64,000 bases of DNA from Wenzhouxiangellaceae bacterium (GCA_028289455.1 JANQPN010000007.1:62001-126000), one strand, 5' to 3'; counted from the stretch's first letter, positions 16,846-26,412 are shown. Numbers and translations are program-made. The notes: generated by a model not told the origin, from the sequence alone.

Positions 16846-17046
16846 TTAAACCTGAATATTGGTTGCCTGCGGGCCTTTTCTGCCGTCTTCCACATCAAAA
16901 GAAACCTGCTGGCCATCAGCCAGAGACTGGAGACCTGATTGAGACAGTGCAGAAATGTGTACAAACACATCTTTGCCGCCGTCTTCCGGCGCAATAAAGC
17001 CAAAACCTTTGGTTTCGTCAAACCATTTGACGGTACCTGTTGCCAT
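16846..17046 (-). CDS. Cold-shock protein, CspA family
   Basis: The 66 residues form the complete cold-shock OB fold: [28 protein letters not shown] carries RNP1 (KGFGFI) and RNP2 (VFVHI). The length is standard. It acts as an RNA chaperone that melts mRNA secondary structure. A long A+T-rich untranslated stretch lies upstream, as is usual for cold-induced csp genes. Which paralogue (A, D, E) it represents cannot be decided. Confidence 0.95.
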   Translation of the reverse strand: MATGTVKWFDETKGFGFIAPEDGGKDVFVHISALSQSGLQSLADGQQVSFDVEDGRKGPQATNIQV

Positions 17047-17307
17047 GATTATTACCTCATTAAGCGTTAAAAAAATTAAAAGTGGTTACTAAGTCTTACG
17101 AGGTATAGAGCAGGAGAAAGCTTGGAAAGTACTTCTGACACAAACCAGGATAGAAAGTAGTAATGTATAGTTTAGCCGGTTTTTTGGCCGGGAAAAACCA
17201 TACTGTGGCGTATATATGGGGTTGGCATTGCAAATCAAGTGTTTGCTTAGGTCTTCTTCCATATCCATCCCTCCAATTAGCCATCAGGCAGCTGAGAGCC
17301 ATATTGC
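17047..17307 (-). promoter_or_regulatory. Upstream region of the cold-shock gene
   Basis: This 260-bp A+T-rich gap precedes the cold-shock gene. A short open frame on the minus strand has no homology or ribosome-binding site and is discounted. The length would allow the long structured 5' leader that many csp genes use as a temperature sensor; no specific element is identified. Confidence 0.35.
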
Positions 17308-18234
17308 TTAATTCACTCGAGCAACAGTCCCGGGTTCCAGATCATTAACCTTCTGATTTACCTGATAGACGATTCTTTTCATCTGCTCTTCAGATAAACG
17401 GTTATTACTGTTGGCCAGAAAGAAGCGATCCAGTTTTTTGCCTGGTAAAACGGCCACCGCAGTCTTTTGACGAGGCCAGTTTATATACCAACCAGGTAAT
17501 ACCAAAACTGGTCTAGCCATTACTTGCATGCCTGTTGCTGATGTGAGCCATTGACTCACCCATTTCGCCTGTTTCAAAGTTTGCTTGATAGGTCCGGTTT
17601 CAACCTTATCCGGGAAATGTAAAGCTTTCCCGTCATAGCGAAGTTTTGCCTGTTCTTTTCTGCTTTCTGCGCCTTTATCTTTTTTCGACCGACCTTTGGT
17701 TTCAACAGCAAAAACACCATTCGGACCTACCACCAGATGATCTATATTGAAGCCATCTGCAGGAATATCATGGAATATGCGGTAACCATGCAGCATCAAT
17801 TGATCCAACTCCTGTGCAGCAGCCAATTCACATTCATATCCAAGTCGCAAGCTATGAAGCTGAGTACGCATTTGTAAAATTTTCCTGCCATGGTAGATGT
17901 ATACAAATACACACATGGCAACCAGAGCGGCTATCAGTGGATATCCACCGGGCCTATCCATCCATTCAGTAAAAATGTAGTACAGGCTAATCATGCAGGG
18001 TGCAATCATTGTGACAACCATCAATGGATTTATCAGTTCAAAGTCCAGATCTATGATCTGCTTTAACAGCGATGACCCAGGTGGTCGACGCATAGACTTA
18101 GTGAGCGGATTCAGGCGGTTCTTATATGCTCTTTTTTGTAAATAGACCGGTATATAAATTGCAATGATGGGAGGCCCTAAAAGAGCTAGCCAAAGTACTA
18201 AAACGGGTGAGATGAAATAGATGAACCAATCCAT
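17308..18234 (-). CDS. NERD-domain membrane protein
   Basis: The protein has 308 residues. Three hydrophobic segments (about 6-28, 70-88 and 98-115) anchor it in the membrane. They are followed by a NERD (nuclease-related) domain from about residue 130: GYECELAAAQELDQLMLHGYRIFHDIP, then NIDHLVVGPNGVFAVETKGR. The NxDHLxV and ExK residues match the D/E-K core of the PD-(D/E)xK fold. NERD proteins are usually thought to process nucleic acids; the biological role is mostly unknown. It stands alone, with ArfB upstream on the same strand across an 85-bp gap. Confidence 0.85.
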   Translation of the reverse strand: MDWFIYFISPVLVLWLALLGPPIIAIYIPVYLQKRAYKNRLNPLTKSMRRPPGSSLLKQIIDLDFELINPLMVVTMIAPCMISLYYIFTEWMDRPGGYPLIAALVAMCVFVYIYHGRKILQMRTQLHSLRLGYECELAAAQELDQLMLHGYRIFHDIPADGFNIDHLVVGPNGVFAVETKGRSKKDKGAESRKEQAKLRYDGKALHFPDKVETGPIKQTLKQAKWVSQWLTSATGMQVMARPVLVLPGWYINWPRQKTAVAVLPGKKLDRFFLANSNNRLSEEQMKRIVYQVNQKVNDLEPGTVARVN

Positions 18235-18319
18235 GGAATGCCCCTTATAGATACATTAAGTTCTAATTCAAGATCGTAGGTATATCATGAAAGTCAGTTC
18301 AATTAAAATTTATCGATGA

Positions 18320-18739
18320 CTAGATTGATGTATCAACTTTCCCCCGCAGTGTCTTCAGTTTGCTTTTCCGTGACTTCGCATCCAGCCTTCTGCGATTTGC
18401 CGCTTTCGATGGCTTAGTAGGTTTACGTTTCTTACGAACTACCGTGGCGGCTTTGATTAGCGTCACCAGTCGCTCCAATGCATCATTCCGATTCTTGTCC
18501 TGGGTACGGAACTGCTGGGCTTTGATGACAATGATGCCGTCTGCGGTAATGCGCTGATCATTGAAGTTGAGCAGGCGTTGCTTGTAGAAATCGGGCAAGG
18601 ATGAAGCTTTGATATCAAAGCGCAGATGGACCGCTGACGACACTTTGTTGACGTTCTGGCCGCCGGCACCCTGGGCGCGGATGTAGTGGAGTTCAATCTC
18701 GCTGTATGGGATGGCGACCTTATTGGAGACTTGCAGCAT
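18320..18739 (-). CDS. arfB: ArfB, alternative ribosome-rescue peptidyl-tRNA hydrolase
   Basis: The 139 residues carry the release-factor motif GGQ in AQGAGGQNVNKVSSAVHLRF (about residues 23-42) and a long basic C-terminal tail (KKRKPTKPSKAANRRRLDAKSRKSKLK). In ArfB that tail enters the empty mRNA channel of stalled ribosomes so that GGQ can hydrolyse the peptidyl-tRNA. Length and tail fit ArfB/YaeJ rather than RF1 or RF2, since the codon-recognition domain is absent. Confidence 0.95.
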   Translation of the reverse strand: MLQVSNKVAIPYSEIELHYIRAQGAGGQNVNKVSSAVHLRFDIKASSLPDFYKQRLLNFNDQRITADGIIVIKAQQFRTQDKNRNDALERLVTLIKAATVVRKKRKPTKPSKAANRRRLDAKSRKSKLKTLRGKVDTSI

Positions 18740-18784
18740 GGCTTGATTTTAAAGGAACATGCTGCAAGTGGTGTAACCAGCCCA

Positions 18785-19315
18785 TTACTGAGCCGAGGCT
18801 CTGACCTTATCCAGATAAGGAATATGGTCTTTGATCCATCCTGCCACAACAGGGCCAGATGGTGAACATGCACTGGTATAGTAATATCCTTCTTCGTCTG
18901 GGCCTGATGCATAAACCAGGTAAGTTTGATTAGCAGCGAACTCAATCCCACAGATACAACACGCAATACTTACTTTTGTTGTAAATGTTGACTGCAATGG
19001 CCCCTTCCATATGTCCTTTACATCAAAGACAGTAATCTGATACTCCGGGTCTCCATGTGGAAGTGCAAATTTCAATATTGCACCTGAATCAATCTCGTAT
19101 TCTTCAACATTTTCATCGTCAATGTACAAGATATTTTCATCGATATCCAAGTACTCAACACTAACAGTCTCACCCAAAAATATTAATGGATATCTTTCGT
19201 AAGCCTCATTAACAGTCGACTCTGGATCTACTCCTAAGGGTGCACAAGTACAGGCAATTGATTGAGCCGAAAGCAGCATGGCTGCGACGAATAATAGAGC
19301 GTGGTGGTTTTTCAT
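18785..19315 (-). CDS. Secreted cysteine-rich protein with TIMP/NTR-like features
   Basis: The protein has 176 residues. A signal peptide (MKNHHALLFVAAMLLSAQSIA) is followed directly by CTCAPLG. If cut by signal peptidase I after IA, the mature chain starts Cys-Thr-Cys, as in TIMP metalloprotease inhibitors; cutting as a lipoprotein at the same cysteine is the alternative. Later features are shared with bacterial NTR-like proteins: YPLIFLGETVSVEY, ITVFDVKDIWKGPL, the cysteines in ACCICGIEF, QTYLVYASG and TSACSPSG. The middle is strongly acidic. A protease-inhibitor role is inference from this resemblance. Confidence 0.7.
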   Translation of the reverse strand: MKNHHALLFVAAMLLSAQSIACTCAPLGVDPESTVNEAYERYPLIFLGETVSVEYLDIDENILYIDDENVEEYEIDSGAILKFALPHGDPEYQITVFDVKDIWKGPLQSTFTTKVSIACCICGIEFAANQTYLVYASGPDEEGYYYTSACSPSGPVVAGWIKDHIPYLDKVRASAQ

Positions 19316-19433
19316 CTTTATTTTCCCATTAACTTCAATAGAACCATCACTCCCTGCTGCTAATTGAAAACAAGATCACCTGTTATTAATGATTATGAAC
19401 ATCGAATTGGCGTAATCGTTCCGATTAACTAAT

Positions 19434-19460
19434 GGAGCCTCCGATTAAACCGGAGGCTCC
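19434..19460 (-). terminator. Hairpin terminator after the secreted protein gene
   Basis: A perfect 10-bp stem (GGAGCCTCCG at 19434-19443 and CGGAGGCTCC at 19451-19460) with a 7-nt loop lies 9 bp past the stop at 19469 on the minus strand. The following minus-strand sequence (ATTAGTTAATC) is only partly U-rich, so termination may be imperfect. Confidence 0.65.
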
Positions 19461-19468
19461 TGAGCAAG

Positions 19469-20518
19469 TTAGTTCACGCAAGGCGCCCTGAAGGAGTATT
19501 CAAAACCGCCGTTCTGGTATAGCTCATAAGTGCAGTAGCTGGAGCCAGTACCACCCACACCACCACCGGGTTCGGGAAAGCCACCGGAGGTGTCAACAGG
19601 AATGCCGCCCAGCCGCAGTTCGCTTCCCGGTCGGGTTTGCGGCAGTGCCGCCAGTCTGGCCAGAGCACATTCGTTGGTGATGTTCTGGGTTCCGCCTAAT
19701 ACACGTGTTGCCGTTTGCCCGAATATCCGACTGGCGCCCAGCTGCAGGGTCAGTATCGGCTCATTAATGCTCAGCAGCACTTCCACTCTGAAAGCCAGAT
19801 GATCAAACGATGAAATGCCTAGCTCGTTTCGAGTGAAGGTGAATTTCACCGAGTCGGGAATTAATGGATCTCCAGAGCTTGAAGATATTGAACCTCTGAC
19901 CGAACCGAATCCTATCGAAACATTGCCGCTGGTGGCAGAGCCACCGCTGGCATTGATGCCTGAGAGCTCATTACGAACCCTGTCTCTGGCCTGTTCGATG
20001 ATTTCATCCATTACCGAGTCATCCGTCAGTGCTTCCAGTACGGTGCCGCTGGGGCAGCTGGCAGGGACCGAGCTTCTGGTTTCCGGCCCACTCTCATTAA
20101 GCGTGGTGTTGTTAAAGCGGCCAGTGTATTGATTCCAATCGCTGTAAATGGCCTCGAAACCGGCGTTGATGGCATTGACTGCCTCAACTGCAGTTACGAA
20201 GTTGTTGTACTGCTGGGACGGTAATGTAAGCACATTCACGTTGACTGAAAACGGCGGTGTAGTCTGTCTGGTTACCCGGAATGGGTAAATCTCCTCATTG
20301 GCCAGATTAACCAGCACCACGTTCTTGGGCGTTGATGTGCATTGCAGTGGTTCACCGCTGAACGGGTTGGTGCAACTTAACCCCGGTGCATACAGTTCTG
20401 CTTCCTGTTCCGCAGATGGATAGTTGATGCAGTTGTCACAGACATAGCCTGGGGCCTGCACGGCGTAAAGCGATTTCATAGCAACTAATGAAATCAGCAG
20501 CAAAAGGTACTTTTTCAT
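19469..20518 (-). CDS. Secreted protein of unknown function
   Basis: The protein has 349 residues and a clear signal peptide (MKKYLLLLISLVAMKSLYA). The mature part starts with a cysteine cluster (YVCDNCINYP, GLSCTNP, LQCTSTP), has a predicted helical middle (VTAVEAVNAINAGFEAIYSDW), serine/glycine-rich linkers, and a C-terminal glycine-rich stretch (PEPGGGVGGTGSSYC). Eight or more cysteines suggest disulphides in the periplasm or outside the cell. I recognise no family or active site. It lies next to the restriction cassette but its codon style is nearer to the chromosome, so it is probably unrelated. Confidence 0.75.
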   Translation of the reverse strand: MKKYLLLLISLVAMKSLYAVQAPGYVCDNCINYPSAEQEAELYAPGLSCTNPFSGEPLQCTSTPKNVVLVNLANEEIYPFRVTRQTTPPFSVNVNVLTLPSQQYNNFVTAVEAVNAINAGFEAIYSDWNQYTGRFNNTTLNESGPETRSSVPASCPSGTVLEALTDDSVMDEIIEQARDRVRNELSGINASGGSATSGNVSIGFGSVRGSISSSSGDPLIPDSVKFTFTRNELGISSFDHLAFRVEVLLSINEPILTLQLGASRIFGQTATRVLGGTQNITNECALARLAALPQTRPGSELRLGGIPVDTSGGFPEPGGGVGGTGSSYCTYELYQNGGFEYSFRAPCVN

Positions 20519-20859
20519 ATGGATAGTCCATAGGTACCCTTAGCCCGGATATTTCATGCGTTTCAGTAATGAAAACCGGGCTATTAGCCTTCCTGCTGAC
20601 AATCCGATTGCACTGCCTGTGCTTCATCCGTTCGGATATGTGAGTGCCGATATCAGAGCTAAACGAAAGTCTAGGTTCTGTGGTGGCGTGGGGAATTATA
20701 CGGGAATGGTGACAAACCTGTTGTAGGAACAGGTTGTGACTGAATGTAAGTCATTTCTTACTTTTGTAAGATCGTTACGAAATGACCTTACTAAGTGTGT
20801 ATTACCGATTAATTATTTAATTTCCCCGCAATTAAAGCCTCAAAAGAGGCTTAAGCTTT
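20519..20859. other. Non-coding gap with several inverted repeats
   Basis: No supported gene was found. AACCTGTT at 20715-20722 pairs perfectly with AACAGGTT at 20728-20735 across a 5-nt loop. A longer imperfect repeat joins GTAAGTCATTTC (from 20746) with GAAATGACCTTAC (to 20791). The right end is A+T-rich and marks the edge of the defence operon. Confidence 0.5.
20835..20852 (-). terminator. Hairpin after the DUF262 nuclease gene
   Basis: AAGCCTC (20835-20841) and GAGGCTT (20846-20852) form a 7-bp stem with a 4-nt loop, 8 bp after the stop codon of the last gene of the restriction operon. The U tract is weak (TAATT). Confidence 0.55.
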
Positions 20860-22650
20860 TCACAAATTCTCATAATATTTACGAATCATACCTGCCATTA
20901 ATTTGCGTCTCTCTTCCAGAAACTCCTGATACCTTGATGCGGTGACATAACTGATGAAATCAGGCATCGCATTTTCAGCCAGGTTGGCTTCCAGATCAGC
21001 GTGACTGGTAATTTCACCCAGTCTGAGTTCGCCAGTGGAGATTTGGTCAGCAACCCACTCCATGTATTCTGCTGGCGGATGGTCTTTGATGGAGATATTG
21101 ATGGGCGTTTCGGTTAATGCGAAGTTGGCCACCTGGTTATAGTCGCCCTGCTTGGGAAAGCCATTCTTGATGAGGTGATTTTTGGGCACGATGTGATGCA
21201 AGTCACCACGGCCTTCGATCATATGCGCGACGTTGATGGATTTGGATAGGAATCCGCGACCACCGCTTTGGACGCGTGCAGCCAGATAGGTCTGAAATGC
21301 CGGGCTTCGTTTACTGGGCGTATTGAGTTCTTGCGGCAGTGCAACATTCCAGAACCCATCACTAAGCTCGGATTGCTCCAGCAACTGTAAATATTCAGCA
21401 GCCCCCTGCTCTCTGATTCGTCTCAGATCGGTCTCCCAGGTGGACTCGAAACTACCGACTGCTCTACCGGTAAGCAGGGTGAGGACAAACCAACGTTTGA
21501 TGATTTGTGATCTGTCGCCTTCTGTCATGTCCTTATTTTGGCGCAGCCTTAAATACAAGGCATAGGCAAAGTTCAAGGCATTTTTCGAGCCAATCATGCT
21601 TGAGTCGATATACCCGGCCGACTTAATCATCATGACAAAGCGTTCAAAATGCGTTTGCCGTACCAGCTCATCCAGCGCATTACCAAAGCGACTATACGCA
21701 TCTGGAATTCGAGTCTCATCGATCTTTCGGGTTTCAGGATCCAGCCCGGAAAGCTCACTAACGATGGTGGCTGCTTTACCTCGGCTGAACCCAACCAGGC
21801 CAGTTACACGAATGACATCCGTATATTCAGGCTGGAAAAGCTCATCGGATTGATTCTTAAGCCAGTGAATTTTTTTAATATGCTCCGTGGAAGAAAATTC
21901 TTTGTCATTCTGCTTGATGTCTTCGAATGCATGACCGGCGACGGCCAAGTGACAGAAGTAGTCGATTAATTTGCGCAGATTTCGGCCTTCATCTCCATAG
22001 GTTGCGATCTTGCTCATCACGAAATCTGCACTCGAGAGCGGTACGCCTTTGGCGTTGATACGCACGAAAATTTCTGCGACCGTTTCTACATCCAAATTAT
22101 CAGCAAGTGAAATAACACCCACCTGTGCATGTTCTATGCCTGCGAGCCTGGTTATCGACTTTTCAACTTTGCCCTGATCAACATCCGGGTTGTCATCGAA
22201 GTATTTGCGTAAAAATGTCAACTGGCTGGTACCGGAATACAGTTCGCTGATGTCGTGTATCCATTGACTGCTTTTACTGATGACAGCAGTTCTCGTGGCG
22301 AATTCTTCAGTCAGGGGGTTGAATGATATGACGATTCGTTTTTTCTGATATCTTTTGCCGACAACCGTCTGGCCGGCGATTGCGGCACGCAGAGCAGTCA
22401 CGCGCTGTTGACCGTCAATCAATATTTGTTGATGCGCAGCCACTTCACCGCCTTTCAGCTTGGCGCCTACCGATTGCCAGGTAATTAAATAACCGACTGG
22501 GTATCCCTTATATAGGGAGTCCATTAAATCCCGGACTTGGGATGTTTTCCAGACGAATGGGCGTTGGAGTTCGGGTATTGCGATTCTGTCGTTTCGGACG
22601 TCGGATAGGACTTGGCTTACGGCTGTTTGTTTTACTTCGTATTTTGGCAT
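20860..22650 (-). CDS. DUF262/HNH single-chain GmrSD-like nuclease
   Basis: ATG 22650 follows AGAGGGG. The 596 residues start with a DUF262 domain: PELQRPFVWKTSQVRDLMDSLYKGYPVGYL, the nucleotide-linked motif DGQQR at 79-83, and IFVRINAKGVPLSSADF. The C-terminal part carries an HNH-like nuclease core, HHIVPKNH at 485-492 followed by NQVANFAL and INISIKDH. GmrSD and SspE/BrxU-type proteins use this combination to cut phage or modified DNA under nucleotide control. It is the fourth gene of the type I restriction operon, 30 bp after hsdR. It may therefore be an accessory nuclease of that system or an independent type IV enzyme that shares its promoter. Confidence 0.88.
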   Translation of the reverse strand: MPKYEVKQTAVSQVLSDVRNDRIAIPELQRPFVWKTSQVRDLMDSLYKGYPVGYLITWQSVGAKLKGGEVAAHQQILIDGQQRVTALRAAIAGQTVVGKRYQKKRIVISFNPLTEEFATRTAVISKSSQWIHDISELYSGTSQLTFLRKYFDDNPDVDQGKVEKSITRLAGIEHAQVGVISLADNLDVETVAEIFVRINAKGVPLSSADFVMSKIATYGDEGRNLRKLIDYFCHLAVAGHAFEDIKQNDKEFSSTEHIKKIHWLKNQSDELFQPEYTDVIRVTGLVGFSRGKAATIVSELSGLDPETRKIDETRIPDAYSRFGNALDELVRQTHFERFVMMIKSAGYIDSSMIGSKNALNFAYALYLRLRQNKDMTEGDRSQIIKRWFVLTLLTGRAVGSFESTWETDLRRIREQGAAEYLQLLEQSELSDGFWNVALPQELNTPSKRSPAFQTYLAARVQSGGRGFLSKSINVAHMIEGRGDLHHIVPKNHLIKNGFPKQGDYNQVANFALTETPINISIKDHPPAEYMEWVADQISTGELRLGEITSHADLEANLAENAMPDFISYVTASRYQEFLEERRKLMAGMIRKYYENL

Positions 22651-22680
22651 TGTTTTCCCCTCTTAATGATGTAAGCACTG

Positions 22681-25600
22681 TTAAATCTGCGAAGACTCAA
22701 CCGACTCATTTAACTTAACTAGTAAACTATTTGGTTGATTTAATAATTGTGGGTTTTTCTCTAAATAAAGCAGTTGCTCAGTTGTTAGCACATACGTGAA
22801 GACTTGCTCTAAATCATTGGTGGTTAATTTAATTACTACTAGTGAGCCAAATTGTGCAGCCACATTTGGAATATCTTTTACTGCTTCTAAATACAATGCA
22901 GCGGCTTCTGCATTATTCTTATTTACTTCAGATTGAGCTTTCTCTATAGCTGCCAGCTCAATAGCTTTTTGGCCTTTTTCATACAAGGCCTGTAATTCTT
23001 CTTTATTTTTTGCTCTAGAAAGAAAATTTATTCCTTTTCTAATCAGCGAGCCTTTATAAAAATCACCTTTATCAGTAACTTCTAAACCTAAAAAGACAGC
23101 AAAACTCAGGTATGCATTAAATGCCTTTTGTGCCTCATTTATGCAATCCGTATCCAAGAAAAGGTATCCGGCAGAAGAACATAAATCATTACTTGCCTGG
23201 CTCTTTATGGTTAATTCAAAATCATCACATAATTTTTCAACTAAATCCTCAGTTTCTTTGAAAAAATAGTCTCCAACAATCTTTCGATTAATCGCCCGAT
23301 ATCGGCGATAGATTCTTGCGAAGTCATCATATATTTCCTGCTCTGAAACAAACGAATTCATCTTCACAAGCAATCGCTGGCCATCCGAAGACTCTTCTAC
23401 AAACCGAAAGAAGTTTTTGATCTTTGATTCAAAATCTTTGATCAGCTCAGCCAGAGCAGCTTGTTGTTTATTGCGGGCCTCGATAATTCTTAAGATATCA
23501 TAACTATATGTCGCTCCAGACTCCTTACGCTTGGCTACTTTTAATGGCTTTGTTTTTTTATGCACAATATCTACAGAGGGTACCTCAATGATGCCAATTT
23601 GGTTGTCGAAGTAGACTTCGATCGGGTCCATCACGTCCTGCGACCGGTGTAGCATGTTATAGATCGTATTGAATTTGCGGAGGAACTGAAGGAAGGTCGG
23701 TTCGCTGTATTTTTCTTCCAATGTGATCACATACTCGATGCGATTTAGGATCGAGAAATACTGCGCCACCTTAGCCTTTGCATCGGCAGTGCGTTTCGGA
23801 TTCACCTTGACGAATTTCTCCAGACTGCTTTCCCAGTCGAGATAGCTTTCGGGGTCCACTGCCTTTTCGGGATCACTCAAGATTTCCGCAAATGCCGTAT
23901 AGAACTTTTCGTAGATTTCGGACTTGTGTAGATCTTTGTAGAGGATTTCCAATACCTTATCATCGACAAACGGATCCCAGTCACTCACCACAACATCCGA
24001 GAAGTGCTCGAAAGCTTCCTTAATATTATTGACGTTGACGTTATTGTAGGAGAAGTCGATGATCTTGCAGTCGTTCTTATATTTGACCGTCCGATTGACG
24101 CGGGAAATCGTTTGAATTGCCGAAATCCCCGCGACTTCCTTATCGAGAAACAGGGTGTGCAGCTTCTTCTCGTCGAAGCCTGTCTGCAGTTTCGCCACCA
24201 CGATGATCAGCCCATTCTTTGCCCTCGCGAAGTTCTGCAATACCCTCTCTTCCGTCAAGCCTTCATTCAGTCCACTCGCGTTTTGTTCGTCCTGATTCGC
24301 TGAATAGACAACGTGAATCGGTGCTTCCTTGTATTTCGAATACTTGGAATCTGCTACTAGCTTGTTGAACGCTTCCGTCACGGCCTCCTTGTAGGCGATG
24401 GCCGATTTGATTGAGTAAACAGCCAACATGGCCTTACCGGTTCCACGAATCTGGCGGTAAACATCCTTGACGAGAAGGTCTGCCACATACTCGGATATTG
24501 CCCTTATACGGTCGCGGTTTTCGTAAATCTGCTTCTTCTGCGCGTCTTTAAATTCCTTCTCGTTTTCAAAACCCTCCAGTTTGTTCTTCGGTAGGTCGAA
24601 AAGCATCTTCGAGGCAACTGGGACAATGTTTTTTAGTGGATTGAGGATGAAACCGTCTTCAATCGCTTCTTTCATAGTGTAAGAGTCAAACGGCACCCAG
24701 AGCTTCTCGCCCTCTGCATAACCGCTGAACTCACCAAAGCGAGCTAATGTATGATCGCTTGGGGTAGCGGTGAAACCGATGATCAAGTTCTTCTTTTGAG
24801 CACCCTTGAGCTGGTCTGCATTCTTGTCAAAAGGATCCTGTAACTCGTCGAAGATGCTGATCATTTCCTCGTGCTGCTCGCCGCTTTGGGAGCGGTGGAT
24901 CTCATCAATCAGAAAGACGCAGCGCATCTTGCCCAACTTAGCGACAGTCTCTGCATCCAACATCACCTTGACTGACCCGAACTTCTGCAAGTTAACGATC
25001 ACCAGTCGGGTTTCTGATTTAAGGGCTTCTTGAAAGGTCTTTTTGTTGTGGGCTTCAATGAACATCTTGTTGTCGATGTTCATGTTCATCATTTTCGCAT
25101 CGATTTGACTGCGCAGTTGTAGTCGGTCAACCACAATCATGATCTTGTCATAGACGTATTCTCCGTCACGGAGAAGGTCTTTCAGCTGCAGCGCCGTCCA
25201 ACCGATGATATTCGATTTCCCGAAGCCTGCTGCATACTGCATCAGCAGCGAGTAAACATTCTTATTGTTCGCATACTTACGCCGCTTAGCTAGCAACTCG
25301 TCACGCCGTGTCTTAGAAACACCTGCCAATTGCTTCTCTAATAGCTTCTCGAAATAGTCCGGCTCTTGCTCGTGAGCGAGAAATTCGTCGAGTTTGGCCA
25401 GCACTTTATCAGTGCCAAACTTCTGTTTGGGGCGCGGAGCGATTAAGAATCCTTTTCCGTCCTTTAGCTCCTTTCTCTTATTCACCACCTGTACATCGCG
25501 CTCGATGAAGTTGTAGTAGAGAATTTCCTTTTCGATATTTGCCTTGCTGTAATGTGCTGTGAAGACTTCCTTTAGCTTGTCCTTCTTTTCAGCCTCGGGT

Positions 25601-26412
25601 GTAAGTAGAGGGTAGGCTTTGAAAGCGTGGGCAACCTTTTTCTCGTATACTTCTCGGTCAAACTTACCCTCGCGACAGGTTGTAAGGATTTCGTCGAAGA
25701 AGTCGGTCAGCGTCCGCAGCACGTAGGTTTCCCGGATGTCGGTCGCCGTGACGTGAATCGCTTTCTCAAAGACTTTGAGAAAGTCCTTCCGAGCGGATTC
25801 CTTCTCCTTCTCGCTGAGCATGCCGTTCGAGTCGAAAGTCTTGTGGTAGACTTTCACCGCTTCGAAGTAATCCTTGATCACCTTACCGCGCCCATTCTTG
25901 CGGGCACTTTGGTTGGTGTAGTTGCTCTTCAGCTCGCTGTAACCGAGGAAAATGCCATTCACGAAGAAGCACAGATCGGGCCGGAAGGAGAACAGCGTCT
26001 TGCCGTCGTGTTGGTATCTGTAGGGCAGCTCCTGCACTACAGAAAACAGATTCTCCCCAAAGGGCTGATCGCCATGCACCAGACTCCCGCTGGGGTAGAA
26101 GATGTGCAGCTTGACCCCCTCCAGGGTGACAGATTTGTTCTGGTTGAGAAACAGGGCGTTATTTCGGCACGCGCCGATGCGATCCTGAAGCAACTCTATA
26201 AGGTCAGACAGCAGCTTGTCAGCGTCACCCTTGTATTTACGCAGCAGTACTTCGTAGGATTTGCGGTTGAGCTTCGTGTCAGAGATGAAAGCGAGTAAAT
26301 CCTCCTCTATGATTAAGGAGTTGCTGATCGTATTCGCCTTAACTTCGCGGTAGCCCAACTCATTGACAAGAAATGGAACCAGGAATTTATCCTGTAGGTG
26401 AAGTTCGTTCAT
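22681..26412 (-). CDS. hsdR: Type I restriction enzyme, R (motor/nuclease) subunit
   Basis: The 1,243 residues exceed the usual 1,000-1,170. The N-terminal PD-(D/E)xK nuclease has D146 in RPDLCFF and E160/K162 in YSELKS. The SF2 translocase follows with Walker A AAGFGKS at about 394-400 (Phe where Ser is usual), DEIH at 503-506 (Ile where Ala is usual), GFTATPS at about 546-552 and QTISRVNRT as motif VI. A long helical C-terminal part contacts the methylase core. It pulls DNA past the bound complex and cuts at distant sites. The start codon overlaps the hsdS stop as ATGA. The last 250 residues are richer in lysine, glutamate and A+T-rich codons. Confidence 0.95.
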   Translation of the reverse strand: MNELHLQDKFLVPFLVNELGYREVKANTISNSLIIEEDLLAFISDTKLNRKSYEVLLRKYKGDADKLLSDLIELLQDRIGACRNNALFLNQNKSVTLEGVKLHIFYPSGSLVHGDQPFGENLFSVVQELPYRYQHDGKTLFSFRPDLCFFVNGIFLGYSELKSNYTNQSARKNGRGKVIKDYFEAVKVYHKTFDSNGMLSEKEKESARKDFLKVFEKAIHVTATDIRETYVLRTLTDFFDEILTTCREGKFDREVYEKKVAHAFKAYPLLTPEAEKKDKLKEVFTAHYSKANIEKEILYYNFIERDVQVVNKRKELKDGKGFLIAPRPKQKFGTDKVLAKLDEFLAHEQEPDYFEKLLEKQLAGVSKTRRDELLAKRRKYANNKNVYSLLMQYAAGFGKSNIIGWTALQLKDLLRDGEYVYDKIMIVVDRLQLRSQIDAKMMNMNIDNKMFIEAHNKKTFQEALKSETRLVIVNLQKFGSVKVMLDAETVAKLGKMRCVFLIDEIHRSQSGEQHEEMISIFDELQDPFDKNADQLKGAQKKNLIIGFTATPSDHTLARFGEFSGYAEGEKLWVPFDSYTMKEAIEDGFILNPLKNIVPVASKMLFDLPKNKLEGFENEKEFKDAQKKQIYENRDRIRAISEYVADLLVKDVYRQIRGTGKAMLAVYSIKSAIAYKEAVTEAFNKLVADSKYSKYKEAPIHVVYSANQDEQNASGLNEGLTEERVLQNFARAKNGLIIVVAKLQTGFDEKKLHTLFLDKEVAGISAIQTISRVNRTVKYKNDCKIIDFSYNNVNVNNIKEAFEHFSDVVVSDWDPFVDDKVLEILYKDLHKSEIYEKFYTAFAEILSDPEKAVDPESYLDWESSLEKFVKVNPKRTADAKAKVAQYFSILNRIEYVITLEEKYSEPTFLQFLRKFNTIYNMLHRSQDVMDPIEVYFDNQIGIIEVPSVDIVHKKTKPLKVAKRKESGATYSYDILRIIEARNKQQAALAELIKDFESKIKNFFRFVEESSDGQRLLVKMNSFVSEQEIYDDFARIYRRYRAINRKIVGDYFFKETEDLVEKLCDDFELTIKSQASNDLCSSAGYLFLDTDCINEAQKAFNAYLSFAVFLGLEVTDKGDFYKGSLIRKGINFLSRAKNKEELQALYEKGQKAIELAAIEKAQSEVNKNNAEAAALYLEAVKDIPNVAAQFGSLVVIKLTTNDLEQVFTYVLTTEQLLYLEKNPQLLNQPNSLLVKLNESVESSQI

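Noticed and set aside
25627..26298. Open frame of 223 codons on the plus strand
   Set aside because: It is antisense to the N-terminal part of hsdR, whose nuclease motifs lie in the same bases; composition is that of a shadow frame.
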